Assembly (NCBI GenBank): GCA_029215795.1
Contig: JARDYH010000001.1
Span: forward strand, 308,107,154 to 308,171,153
Reading direction: 5' to 3'
Source: Anniella stebbinsi
Lineage: Eukaryota; Chordata; Lepidosauria; Squamata; Anniellidae
DNA length: 64,000 nucleotides
Position 1 is the stretch's first letter. Each line of letters opens with the position of its first letter. Position numbers and translations under genes: made by a program. The notes beneath the pieces were generated by a model. It was not told where the DNA came from and made no database searches. It was given only the letters and a program-made list of their open reading frames with translations. Positions 42,391 to 54,264 of the stretch are shown one piece after another.

Positions 42391-43885
42391 AAGCATAGAC
42401 TTACTCACCCTGGTACTCTTCAGGTCTGTTAAACTACAACTCCTATCATCCCCAGCCATCACATTGGGAAATGCGATAGCACCAAACCGCAATTTGGCAT
42501 TATATCTGAAAAGTCCCTAAATTTAATGAATAATAATCTGTTGCATTCTTTAAAGAGGGTCCTTTTCTAACATGTTTTGCTGAAAAAACATAAAACTACT
42601 TAGATTTAAACAAGCATATATAAAAATAAACAAGGGTATATATCTGTACCACTGCCCCCAAACAATATTGGTCCAAATATCACACCTCAACTTACAGTTG
42701 TCCTGCTTAAAGGGGACTATAAGAAATCCTGAAGCTAGAATTAGCTCAATGGAAAAGATGGATTATCAAAAATATTAACTGTTCCAACCTGCTTCCATTT
42801 ATAATTTACTTTTCTGCAAAAATAATAATGATAATAATAATAATCTTGACATGGCGTACAATATGTTTTAATGGCTTTAATATTTCTCAGTGCAGCACCC
42901 ACAGGCACACTAACCTCCAATGGCAACCGCAAAGCTTTCTACTACCTGCTCCCCTTCAAAAATTTATTTTAAATTTTAAAACTTGAAGAATGTTAGGATG
43001 CCAGGTCCTCCTTCCTGTTCCTAAACCTGCCGCTGATCAGCTGTCTGGTGAGCAGAAAGAAGAGTTACTTCCTGGCCTGCCTAATTAACTTCTGCCCACA
43101 CACACCTTTCTCCTTTTTTCTCTCTCTCCTTCTAGGGGCTGCCTATACGGCGGCGGGTTGCCACCATGATAAGCAAAACCCCATGCTTTTGCTGCATCAG
43201 GGTGGTGGCGACTAATCCCGATGCTGCAGCAAAAGCATGGAGTTTCCAGCGCCCAGGCCCACCCTCTGCCTGGGCAGACGGGGACCAATCGGGGTCACCA
43301 TCTGCTCGGCCACACCTATGTATCAAGGCTGGAGTGAGGTTAGATGGTTCACCTCACTCCATCCTGAAAGGACAGGGTAAGTCCCTGACTTTTAAAAATG
43401 GGGCTTCTCTGGAAAGCCCCATGATGGCTTTGAGGTGGCTGCTGCGTTGTAGCACCACAGCGGAGCCACCTTGGGGCTTCCAGAATGTTTAGACAGCTCC
43501 CTAGCCTCTCTATTTCTCTCCCCCAACCACTTTCCTCACTCTCTTCCCCCTGTACCAGTCCCTAGCCTTGCTGTCTCCACCCTCTACATTTTTACCTCAC
43601 TGTTTCTCCCCACTCCCAGCATTTAGCTTCGCTCTTTTTCTCCTTCTCATCCCTTTGTTTTGCTCTTCCTTCCTCCTTCTAGCCACTAGCCTTGCTTTTT
43701 TTCTCTCCTGTCCCAGCCCATTTGCTCGTCTTTCACACGTGCACACACACACACACACACACACACAGTGATAAATGGAGTGGCTGAGCCTGGGTCAAGG
43801 TAGGGAAACTCCTTTGGGGGCTGGGAGCATTTTCCTTTCCTTTGGGCTGGGGAAAGGGGTGTGTGCGTGGACAGAGTGAGCAGTG
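42391..43885. other. intron with an inverted repeat, pyrimidine tract and CA microsatellite
   Basis: Arms CCATGCTTTTGCTGCATC (43180-43197) and ATGCTGCAGCAAAAGCATGG (43221-43240) pair. A pyrimidine-rich stretch runs 43495-43735, then (CA)n at 43740-43768. Nothing coding was recognised. Confidence 0.5.
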
Positions 43886-45958
43886 CAATCCTATTTGGAT
43901 CTCTCAGAAGTAATTCCCATTGAGTTCCATGTAGGCATGCATAGGATTGCAACCTTAAACAGGTATTTTGTTGTGCTTCTATGGGGTCAAATGTATAGAT
44001 TGGATTTACAGTTCAGACCCTTTCTCTTTCTTGGGTGAATTACTTGTCCTTTCATTAGTCAGGCCTCCACAGCAACCATTATATGACTAGCCACATCCAC
44101 CGTGGGAGCCATTTTGCGGTGGTGGCCACAGCAGTTTTCTGAATTCCCAAATATGCCCACTGTACACCTTTACCAAGAAGTAAGCTCCACTGAACTCAAG
44201 AGCACTTACTTCTGAGTAGACATGCATATATTACACAGTACGTCACCCCAATAACCTATTTATACATTAAATAAAAGGCCAGGCATTCTGGGAGTTGAAA
44301 TCCAAACTATCTAAGGAGCTACTTTCTGGCCACCTTTGCTTTAAGAGGTAACATAATTAAATAACACCACAACAATAAAATATATATTTTTATGTAATTA
44401 TTATTAACAATATTTGTATACCACTTTACATTTTCTTCCTTTTCAGTTTTAGTAACTCTAGCAAATCTCCTTAGGGAGACGTATTCACTAGATAGTGCCA
44501 CAACTTAAAATGTCTTGCACCAGATCACCACACGATACCTGGAAAAGAGAACTTCTGCAGATATTAACTGCAGAAGGTTTCAATAAACTGTAGTTTTACA
44601 GCTGGAGTGAGTGAGATGAATGCCATGATAAAAGTACACCTCTACTTCTTTCATATCATCAACACCACTGACTCAATATAGCATTATCACATGTTTGAGT
44701 CCCCAACATTGCAGCAATTGATAAATGCACTGAATTTCCTCCTCATGCAGTATTAGAGGTTATACAAAAAAAGTAGCCATTATGCTTACCCAGTCAGCAG
44801 TACAGTACACCTCAGGGAAAAAGTAGAAGAGTTAAGCTAAGGTGATCCCTCCCTCAGCTCCCCTTTCCCCAGCTTAAGTAAAACAGGATCCACTCACTGT
44901 ACAGCACAATCTGTTGAACGCCTGGAACTGAGTCAGGTGACAGGCCTGAAAACATACCACACCTTTCCTGGTGAATGTAAACACAACTCCTCTGAGCCCA
45001 TTGAGCTTTTCCACTGTCTCAGCCTATGTGGCAAGTTTGGAGGTGTCACAGCAAATCCAGCCATAGATTTTTTTAAAAAAGTGTGCCACATTTTTAACAC
45101 ACATGCCTACCACTACTTCCAGGATATGTTTGGCCTTCTGCTTCATTTTGTGGGGTTTTTTTCTGCAAAAAAATCTAGCAGGCTTTATATGCCTCTGACC
45201 TCTCATTATCTCAAGTCAGACATTGCGTAAAAACTGACATTTGGCAATCCTGTCATATTTCCTGCTTCAGAATCTTCTTCAGAAATCAGTAACACTTCTT
45301 TAAAAGGCTCTATTTTAATTTTATGTGAAGTTGTGCTTACTGACATAAATGCACAGCCTTACAATTTTTCCTCAAATACAGTTAGTGTGTGTGTTTTACT
45401 GAGCCCTGCCACCTAACCTACTTCCTCCAGGAATCTATACACCATGCAACTCCAAATTTTTATCTTAGTCACGGAGACCACAAAGCTTTACTGTCATTCT
45501 TGTGATTGGACTACAAAGCTTCTAACAGTTGCCTCAAGTACAGAAGCACAGTACAATTACCTTGATCAAAATAGAATAAAAGAGAACACCAAGCTGATTG
45601 ATGTAAACTAACATTAAGTTAGGATTACCATATTCAGACCCCAAGAGGGATCCTGTAGTTGTAAAAGTTGCAGAAATGGGGGAAATTCTGGAAGCCACCC
45701 CTTCTCTCACTGCAACAGTGTAGTAGGAGAAACTTAATCATGCAAAAGTTCCTTGCTAAGCAACCCATGCAGCCTGATTCTATGCATACATACTTACTCA
45801 GAAAAAAAATCTCCACTTTCTCCTATGGCAGTTACTTCCAAGTGAGTGTACATAGGAGACAAGGATTTAAACCCGAAAATAAATTAATATGCAGTACAAT
45901 CCCGTCTAGTCAGAATTAAGCTCCAGGAAAGTGTGTATACGATTGCAGCCTCAATGAA
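43886..45958. other. intron with three AATCCTATGCA-type MITE copies
   Basis: Copies at about 43886-43953 (GCAATCCTATTTGGATCTCTC to ATGCATAGGATTGCA), 44155-44235 and 45768-45952. The stretch between is unrecognised intron. Confidence 0.45.
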
Positions 45959-46139
45959 TATAGTGTAAAACCTTTATTAGGCCAATTCAAAAGATCACCC
46001 CAAATATGTGCATGCTTTCAAGATCTCCAGATCTCTTAATGTTTTCTAACATTGCTCCTAATGAAGGGATTTGGAGATCTCCACGGCTTGCATATTTTTT
46101 GCGATTTTTAACTTAGCCTAATTAAGGAATTACACTATA
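45959..46139. mobile_element. 181-bp MITE with inverted ends
   Basis: Ends TATAGTGTAAAACC and GGAATTACACTATA. The inner arms also pair (TTTATTAGGCC / GCCTAATTAAG; GATCTCCAGATCTC / GGAGATCTCC). No ORF. Confidence 0.75.
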
Positions 46140-46698
46140 TTGACTTTAGACTTTTTCTTATGGCCAACGAGCCTGACTTTGTTTTTTGCAAGCCTAAATG
46201 AAGTTCATAGAAGAAAAGTTTCCCAAGCCCCTTCGCCCCTACAGCCACTTGCGCGCACTCCCCCGACCCCGAAAAGCCGCTCCGGTAAGCGGGGCGGTGG
46301 GGAGGGCGCTCCTGAGCAATGGGGCACACGGGGGCCGACTAGCGGAGGAGGGGATCGCCCGAAACCGAGAGGAGGTCTGCACCTGGCAACACGGAGTACA
46401 AAGACATCTACGGATATGGTGGGAGGACATAGACAGCCGCCCAACCCAACAGCCCTGAGCCTTCAGCCCCTTCCAGACAGCAGTTCTTGCTTAGCGCGAG
46501 ACCCTCCAACCAAGCCCGAGCCAATAGACAGCCGCACTGAGCCTAGCCTCGACGCATGCGCGCTCCCGAACTCCGACCCTTGGCCCCCTTCCGTGAAAAG
46601 ACAGGAATACTCCTCGCCCCAGAAAAAGCTCCTCCCCTCAAGGTGGTGCTCGCCGACAGGGGAAGCAATTACCTCAAAGCCACACGCGGGCGCCTTAC

Positions 46699-46790
46699 CT
46701 CGTTGTTTATCTCATGAGGGAACTGCTACCCCGCTTCCGACGCCGTTAACACGCACCCAATACGGAGTTACTGTGCCGTCCGCTCCCTAA
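46699..46790 (-). other. ARHGAP1: ARHGAP1 non-coding exon 1 (candidate)
   Basis: A strong minus-strand donor CGAG/GTAAGG at 46699/46698 lies in the CpG island next to the promoter motifs. The 5' limit is a guess. A weaker donor GAG/GTAATT lies at about 46671. Confidence 0.5.
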
Positions 46791-47001
46791 ACACTCGCTG
46801 ACTCGCCAGCAGTCGCTCCCGCCTGTCAAACCCCTTTGCAAATATCCGTTTCCGAACCGGAAAATGGGTTTGTCTCCATGGCAACGCTTTCCCGCCTCCT
46901 TTCGACGTCTGGTTCGGGAGCGAAAACCCGTCCGGCCGCAACCGAGGCTCGCTGAGCGGAACGTTCCACTTGCCAAGACTAGGCCAGGAGCGGGATCTGT
47001 T

Positions 47002-47035
47002 ATGGAACCGAACCCCAGCCAGAGTGAGGGGACCG
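47002..47035 (+). CDS. ZNF408: ZNF408 exon 1
   Basis: [11 protein letters not shown] plus one base; donor ACCG/GTAGAG. An in-frame ATG at 46864 (context AAAATGG) would add 46 residues if transcription starts further upstream. It overlies the X-box and E2F sites, so I prefer 47002. An alternative donor CAGA/GTGAGG, 12 nt earlier, keeps phase. Confidence 0.6.
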
Positions 47036-47823
47036 GTAGAGGTCTGGGGGTGGGCTGGCGGCGGCGGCTCTCCTCTTCTGCTGCTCTGATTATCCTTTGT
47101 TTTTTCTCCTCTTGCAGGTCGGTCTCCGGACGTGCACGGCGGTTGGTTCCGCTGCCCTGTGTGGCGCCTCCCACAGGGCCTGGCCCTGGGCCCTTCCCAG
47201 TCCGCCAAGAGGGCACTGGGGGTGTGGTGCGTGGGGCGCGCCTTGCAGCCAGGGATGCTGCTACTCCTGCTTGGGCCGCGGGAAGAGGAGCAGGCGGAAG
47301 AGGAGGCCGCTTCCTTGGCGGTGAGCGGCAGGTGGGACTAGGCGCCTCGGGTCTTCAGAGCCCTGAAGCCGCTGTGAGCGCTCTCATTCGTCTCGCCTCA
47401 TGGGTCCATCAGGTGGAAATGCAAGTCTAGACGCCTGATTCCTCTCCACTGTTAAATGGCGGTGCTAGCAGTGCAACTTGTCATGGTAGACCAGCCTCCC
47501 TCAACCTGGCGCCCTTCAGATTGGACTGCAATTTTCTTTGTTCCCAGCCATTCACGTTCCAGCTGAGAATGATAGGAGTTGCAGTCCAACATCTCTGGAG
47601 GGCTCTGAGTTGGGAACGGCTGTGTTAGCCTATTGGGGAAGGCTGTGTTAGGCACTCAAGAAAATAGAGCTGGCTAGTCCAAGTCCTCTCTTTGGCATAG
47701 CTATTCAAGATATTATTGGTATTTTAATGATGTATTGGTTTTGTGTATTTTTAATCAGTTTTGTGTGTTTTATGATGATGTTGTTCCCTGCCTTGATCCG
47801 GAGGGAGAGGCGGGTAATAAATA

Positions 47824-47860
<37 letters not shown>

Positions 47861-50800
47861 GCCCTGGCCTCTGCGATTTCATTTGGGTACCCTTCTGCTT
47901 CAGGACATTTCTGGCTGGGCAGGGGAAGGCAACCTCTGGCCTGCACTAAGGGCCAATCTGGCCTGCAGAGAGATTCCCCTGCATCACTCAGGCCGTGGTT
48001 TACGGAATCAGGATACAGACAGGGCAAGAAGGAGTCACAAAACTTTGCTGACACAATTGCTGACTGAGTCCCTTCCCAGGCCATGAGAGGAGTGTGAAGG
48101 GGTTGCTCAGGCATTGCTCGCAAGCACCAGCAAGTTGCTTTCTGTGCAGAGAGGCACAGAGCTCCTTACCTCGCTGAAAGGAGAGAGGGCGCTGCCGCCA
48201 CTGTACTGATGATAGGGTGGAACTCTGCCCCTTGACATCATCCAGCTCCCTGGGCTCAGTCCAGGAAGCAATCCAGCCCTCAGAGCAAAAGAGATTGCCC
48301 ATCCCCATGCTTTAGAGCATTTCTTTTACACTTTCATTCAGTCCTAGTTCATGGTACTGAGAAAGTAGGTTGAGAATTTTTCTCCTTTACTCATAATGCT
48401 AGAACTTGGAGTCATCCAATAAAACAGACTGGCAGGAGACTCAAGATAAACAAATAAAGCAGTTCTTCACATTTTCATTACCTTTCATTACAATATGTAA
48501 TGATCTTTAGCTTAAATTACTTCAAAACCAGGTTAGGCAAAGGAATGGTGTATAACATGGCTACTAGTCACTTGATGGCAATATGCAAGCTAAGGTTTAA
48601 AGCGGTATGTCAGTGAATGCCACCTGCTGTGGAACCACAGTAGAAGTGGGCTATTGAGATCTGCCCTGAGATCCCTGTGATATAGGGCAGGATATAAATG
48701 TTTTAATAAATAAATAAATAAATAAATATTGCTTGTGGGATTCCCACAGACATCTGGTTAGCCATTGTGGGAAACAGGGTACTAGATAAGGTGGACCTTT
48801 GATCTGATCCCGCAGGCTTTTGTGTTTATACATGCATGCTCGTACAGATACATACATTTAGTTTTGGTGCTGCACTTTCCTTTGTCTATCTAACTCGGGA
48901 GCATATCCCACAGCCTGGTGACCACATGCGGCTCCCAAGGCCTTAATTGCAGCCCACTCTGCTGCCCTTACCCCCTTCCACTGAATTCCCTCCGCCAGCG
49001 ATTCTGTAGCAGCAACAAGGAAAGAGTGATCTGTATGAGGATCTATGGGGAGAATAACACCACCCTTCCCTAGAGATCCACATTCAAATCGCTCTTTCCC
49101 CACTGCTTCTGACAGTGAGGAAAGAGTGCGAGCCTCTATGTGTGGCCCCTGAGCTAGCATCACATGCAGCCTTCAGAACTGAAAAGGTTTGCATCCTTGA
49201 TCTACATGGCAGTCTAGATTGAGGTCAGTTCATGTTCTCTAGCTGTCAAGGTTCAAGGTGGAGTTTGCCACCGTTACCACCCATTAGTGAAGCAATCATA
49301 TATTGGCTCTATCATGCATGGAATTCAATACTAAATAAAAGGGCTAAATCCAACTGTCCTGGGATCCCAATCTGGCCCAGCCCCCTTTCCTCCAACCATC
49401 CATCATTTGATGGTTTCCCTTCCTTTGAGCAGTTTTCCTCTTATTCTAAAAGTTTGAAATGCCTTTCCTAAGGCTTAGGTACTGGCAGTAAGTGCTTTAA
49501 GCTACAATATGCTGGAATATTTTGTATTTTGGCCCCACCCCTTTTTGCCTTTGGACCCCCTATTGCTGGAATGCAGCCCCTGAGAGCGTCTCTGAAACCG
49601 AATCCAGCCCTTGTGCCCAGAGGTTCCTCACCCCTGGCCTACATAGCAAATGTACTTTGGCCCTGCGACTACATGGGTCTGCCACCCTCACTTTTAATAT
49701 GCCAACTTGATTGTGTAAATTGATCCTTAGATGAAAGAGGCAACTAGCCCAATAGTTCTTGGCATAAGATCTGCCCATGGCAACTGCACAACCTCTCTAA
49801 TTGGGATTTTCCTTGCTCTCCATTTCAGAAATGTCCATCCACCTGCTGGAAAGAGGCTTGCGCTTGTGACAGGATATCCAGCTGGAGGAGGTGAGAACAG
49901 CAGAAATACATGGGTAACTTGCAATCTTCTTTATAACCTCAGCCTACTTCATACATGTTATGGAATGAATTGTTGGCTAAAATCGCCCAAACTATGATGA
50001 GCCACTTAGAGTCACTTCATACAACCTGTTTTGAACTTGTTTTTGAACCTTGTTTATGTTTTCTTATCAACCTTGGTTGAAGTTAAGCTCAAACCAACGT
50101 AAGTCATGTGTATCAGTCCTCTGTATTTACCCCACCATAATACTTAATGTTTTTGCTTCAACAACATAGGGCCATTTCTTTTGAAAATGAAACTGGGCAT
50201 ATAGCAATCTCAGTGTTCATTGCCGCAGGTTCTGTAGTGGAGTGATCATCTGATCGCTCCTTCATGTGGCCAGATCTGTTTTCAGCATATGATGATGTGA
50301 GTGACATTCTTTGCATACATCTGATAAATGAATCTGAACAGAGCAATCAGCTGACTCTTTTGCTGTGTGGCTGGAACCAACTTTCAGTCAAGTGAGTCTA
50401 AATTTGTTGCTACTCTGGCATTTGTTTCTTGCTACTCTGTATCTTGAGAAGATGGGAGAATATCTCTGGCCATTTCAATATTTGCGTGTTTAATAAAGTC
50501 TGAAGTAGCATAGGAGGATTTGTAGGTTTTAGTATAGTAGCCATTGATTAAGAGGGTGCTATTTGCTCAGTAAACAGTTTTGCTAGGGATGTAGAATTCA
50601 ACTGCTTTAATGGCAGCTAGCTTTCCGCACTTTCTCACAGTCACCACTAGGAGCTGATCAGCTCCTCTGTTGTTTTTTCTTCACATCTGGCAACATTCCC
50701 CTGATGCTGAAGACACAGGGCAACAAGTAGTATGAAGCTGTGGAAAGCGAATGAAAGCTTTTGGGGCTCATGGATGAATCTGGCAATTAGAGAAACGAGT

Positions 50801-53800
50801 CTTCTGGCCCCTTAAAGACTAACAATTTTTTTCAGGCATCAGCTTTCATAACATTGTCCACTTCATCAGCTGCATTTATTGGTTGGTACTCCTAATAGAT
50901 ATTTGAACTGACAGAAGAGGTTACCAGCTCTAGAAAATCCGCAGGTTAATGACTTAATGCACAATCCTATGCATGTTTAGATGGGGGGGCAAGGCCTACA
51001 ACTCCCAGCATGCCCCAGCCAGTATGGCTTGCTGGGGCATATTTCTGTCTAAATGTGCATAGGATTGCACCCTTAGAGCACAATCCCAAGGGATTGCCGC
51101 TTTATAGTCAAAGTCCTCTGTCTATCCTGTGCCCTACCATTTAAGACAGGAAGAATGATGGGGGAAATGCCTGCTGTTCCTCCTGTCAACTATATCTATC
51201 TAGATGGACCTGTGAGCCCATCCAGCTTGCTGGCATACCTGGAGGTATGGCCTTGGGACAGAGAAGCTTGTGGATCCCGTGGTCCCACATCCTCTCTGTT
51301 TTCTCCCAGCCCACCAGCCTGTCTCCTGCATATCCTCCTCAAACCTCTTCCAAGGTCGCAACAGCAATCTTGGAAAAGAAGTCATGGTGGAGCTTACTAC
51401 GATAGCTGCAAGGGGCAGGAGGGGGGAAATCCCCATTCAGATTCTCCCTCCCGGGGTCATAGTGCCTGTAGACTCAGAAGGGGAAGTCTGCTGTATCCTG
51501 TGGGCCCTGAGACACTCTCTCAGGGACCATAGGATTGCTCTACCCTTCAGGAGAGTAGTACCATAATGAAGGAAATAATTGAGTTCATGGAACATTCTCA
51601 AGTACAAGTAGTTGAGACAGGGATCTGCAGTTTTAATAATATGTGTCATGTTTTAATCAGTTTTATGTATTTTATCATGTTGTTGTTCCCCGCCTCGATC
51701 CAGACGTAGAGGCGGGTAAGAAATAAATTGTTATTATTATTGTTATTATTATCTACAGAGAGGGACAGGGAGCTGAGAAGAATGGAACATGTCCCTCAAC
51801 CTGGCCACTGGAATCAATATCTTAGTAGATGTTACATTTACCAACTTAAGTGTTTCACGTTCATTTCAGGCAACTTTGATGTGATGGATGCTGTTCAGAA
51901 ACCCAAATCTCATACTTTGTTGTGCAACTGTGGTCATTGTGAAGAATCCCTGAGAAGGCAATTTCTCAATCCCATTCATCCACTTGCTTTCACTCATGCT
52001 TGGTGTTACGTTAGGGAAGAATGATTGCCACTAGAAAGAAGTAGCAGGTGTCTCAGCTCTCTGTATCTTCTAAGTTTCTCAGCTCATTGTATTTTCCATA
52101 AAATGGCTTAGGTAGTCCTATAGCACACATTTCTTTCAGCATCCTTTCGCTGGCTCCACATCTGAAATCATGTAATAAATAGAGGTTGCATTTTCTGGCT
52201 TTGGGACAACTGTTGTAGGCAAGCAAGGAATCAAGTCTTTACCATAGAATTGCCATCCTGAGAATTTCAGCTTTAAGTTTTTAAAACATGCTTCTAGCCT
52301 TCCTGATTATTAAGAGAAATGGTGTGTGTGTGTGTGTGTGTGTGTTGTTGTCAGGAAACTAAATTTCAGTTCCCTTGGCAGCTTCCTTTTTATTCCCTTC
52401 TGTGATACTCCCTGTCTACACCCATGCTGTCTATGCTCTATTCATCCTGCTTTGCTTCCCTACATTATTACCAAAATATAATACAGTTGTGCAAAATCAG
52501 GAAGTGCAAACTTTGGTTTGGGGTTTCTTGGAGCAGAATGTGAATTTGAAGCATGAACCCCCATCCCAAGGATGGGCAAGTTCTCCTTATGAGGATTTGT
52601 GTCTGGCAACACACAGTTCTACCTCTCATTTGATTAAGGGGAGAGCTAAAATGTGAGCCTTTTTGATGTCTCAGGTTGTACTGTTGAAAGAGCTCTGTAA
52701 TAAGGCATCAGAAGAATAAAAGTTGTTACTGAACATTTATTAGGAAATTTATATTCCATGTTTCCATCTGGAAAGGAAGCTCAAAGCAGATCACACTTTA
52801 AAAAACCCAAACATATATACATAGAAAATTGTGTACAATAATAATTTTTGAAAAATAAAATCAAAATTTTGTCAGCCAGCAATAAAATCCAAGTCCACTT
52901 AGAAAAGCTCTCCTAAATAATTCTGTCTTCACCCTCTCTCCTAAAAATGAGACAGTAAATCTAAATATAATTGTTTTGCCATTGGACAGGGAGATTTGGC
53001 CAATAGGTTATGAACCAGCAATATTTTGCTGATTAAAATACCTGCTTGTGACCTTAAACAACAAAGATTGAAGCAGTTGCAAGTCTTTTGCACCCTAACT
53101 CAGTACTTCGCACCACCCAAGTCTATTTTTTATTAGGTAAGACTGTGCTATTTTATTCCCTGTTTGGTTCTGCAAACACATTTCAGGAAAGTCTGCACAC
53201 ACATACATGCACACAAACCAGTCTCTTCTTGATGATTAATCTTCATAATCTCTAATCCCTGAGGACTATCTATCTTCACTGATATCCAGGATTATCAATA
53301 TCTGAAAGGGGATTAAAATATTGGATGCTGCTTTGCTTGGCATCCATAAGGTCCCAGGTTCAATCCCTGATATCTCCAAATACGAGTGGGAAAGAAAGTC
53401 TGAAACCTGGGAGAGCCGCTGTCAGTCAGTGTAGACATTGCTGAGCTAGTTGGACCAAAGGTCTGACTCAGCACAAGGTAGCTTCTTGTGTTCCTAATAA
53501 GATGACATTAGAAAAAGTCTTCCAAATTTGGTTTTCTGGGGGCTTATTTAATAAGTTGTCAGAATCTACAGACCTGTTTGTTGCTAGACCTAAAGACGGT
53601 AGTGCACGCACTGGTAACCTAGAGAGACTCAACTTCTGCAATGCGCTGTACATAGGGCTACCATTGTACCAAGTTCGGAAACTTCAATGAGTTCAAAATA
53701 TGTCAGCCAGGTTGGTCACCAGTACATCTAGGGGTGACCATATTACATCAACATTAAAATCACTCCACTGGTTGCAAATTAGTTTCCAGGCGAAGTGCAA

Positions 53801-54232
53801 AGTATTGGTCATTATCTTTAAATCCCTACATGGTTTGGGTCCAGGTTTCCAGCAGAATTGCCTTCCCCCATACAATCCACCCCGCACCCTCAGGTCCTCT
53901 GGGGAGAGTTCAATCAGCCAAAACTAGGCTGATAACCCCCAGAGGACCTTTTCTTCTGCCACCCCCAGACTGTGGAATGTCCTGCCAGAGATGATTCATC
54001 AACTTAATACTCCGAGTTTAAGACAACTATAAAGACTAGTTTCTTCCAGCAGGCCTACCCAGATGAATTTTTAAAACCTAATAATTTTAAGATGTCCTGA
54101 TTGTTATTTTAATATTGTATTGGTTTTATATACTCTTTAAATTAGTTTTATGCATTTGATTTATATTGTACTGTTGTATTAATGTTGTTCCCCACCTCTG
54201 TCCAAAGAGAGAGGCGGATAATAAATAAATAA

Positions 54233-54264
<32 letters not shown>

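Larger units (their letters stand above)
46230..47420. promoter_or_regulatory. CpG island with shared ARHGAP1/ZNF408 promoter
   Basis: GC- and CpG-rich, in contrast to the CpG-poor surroundings. It covers the first exons of both genes. CCAAT lies at 46521-46525 and an NRF1-like CGCATGCGCG at 46552-46561. The ETS palindrome TTTCCG-AAC-CGGAAA is at 46849-46863, the RFX X-box GTCTCCATGGCAAC at 46872-46885 and the E2F site TTTCCCGCC at 46888-46896. The long ORFs in this GC-rich stretch are not supported as genes. Confidence 0.8.

Noticed and set aside
46140..46790. 216-codon open frame and other long frames in the CpG island
   Set aside because: Several frames are open on both strands because the region is GC-rich. 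There is no domain or family match, and it lies over the ARHGAP1 first exon and promoter motifs.
51155..51532. 125-codon ORF in ZNF408 intron 2
   Set aside because: No recognisable domain, no splice context, and flanked by repeat ends. It may be repeat-derived.
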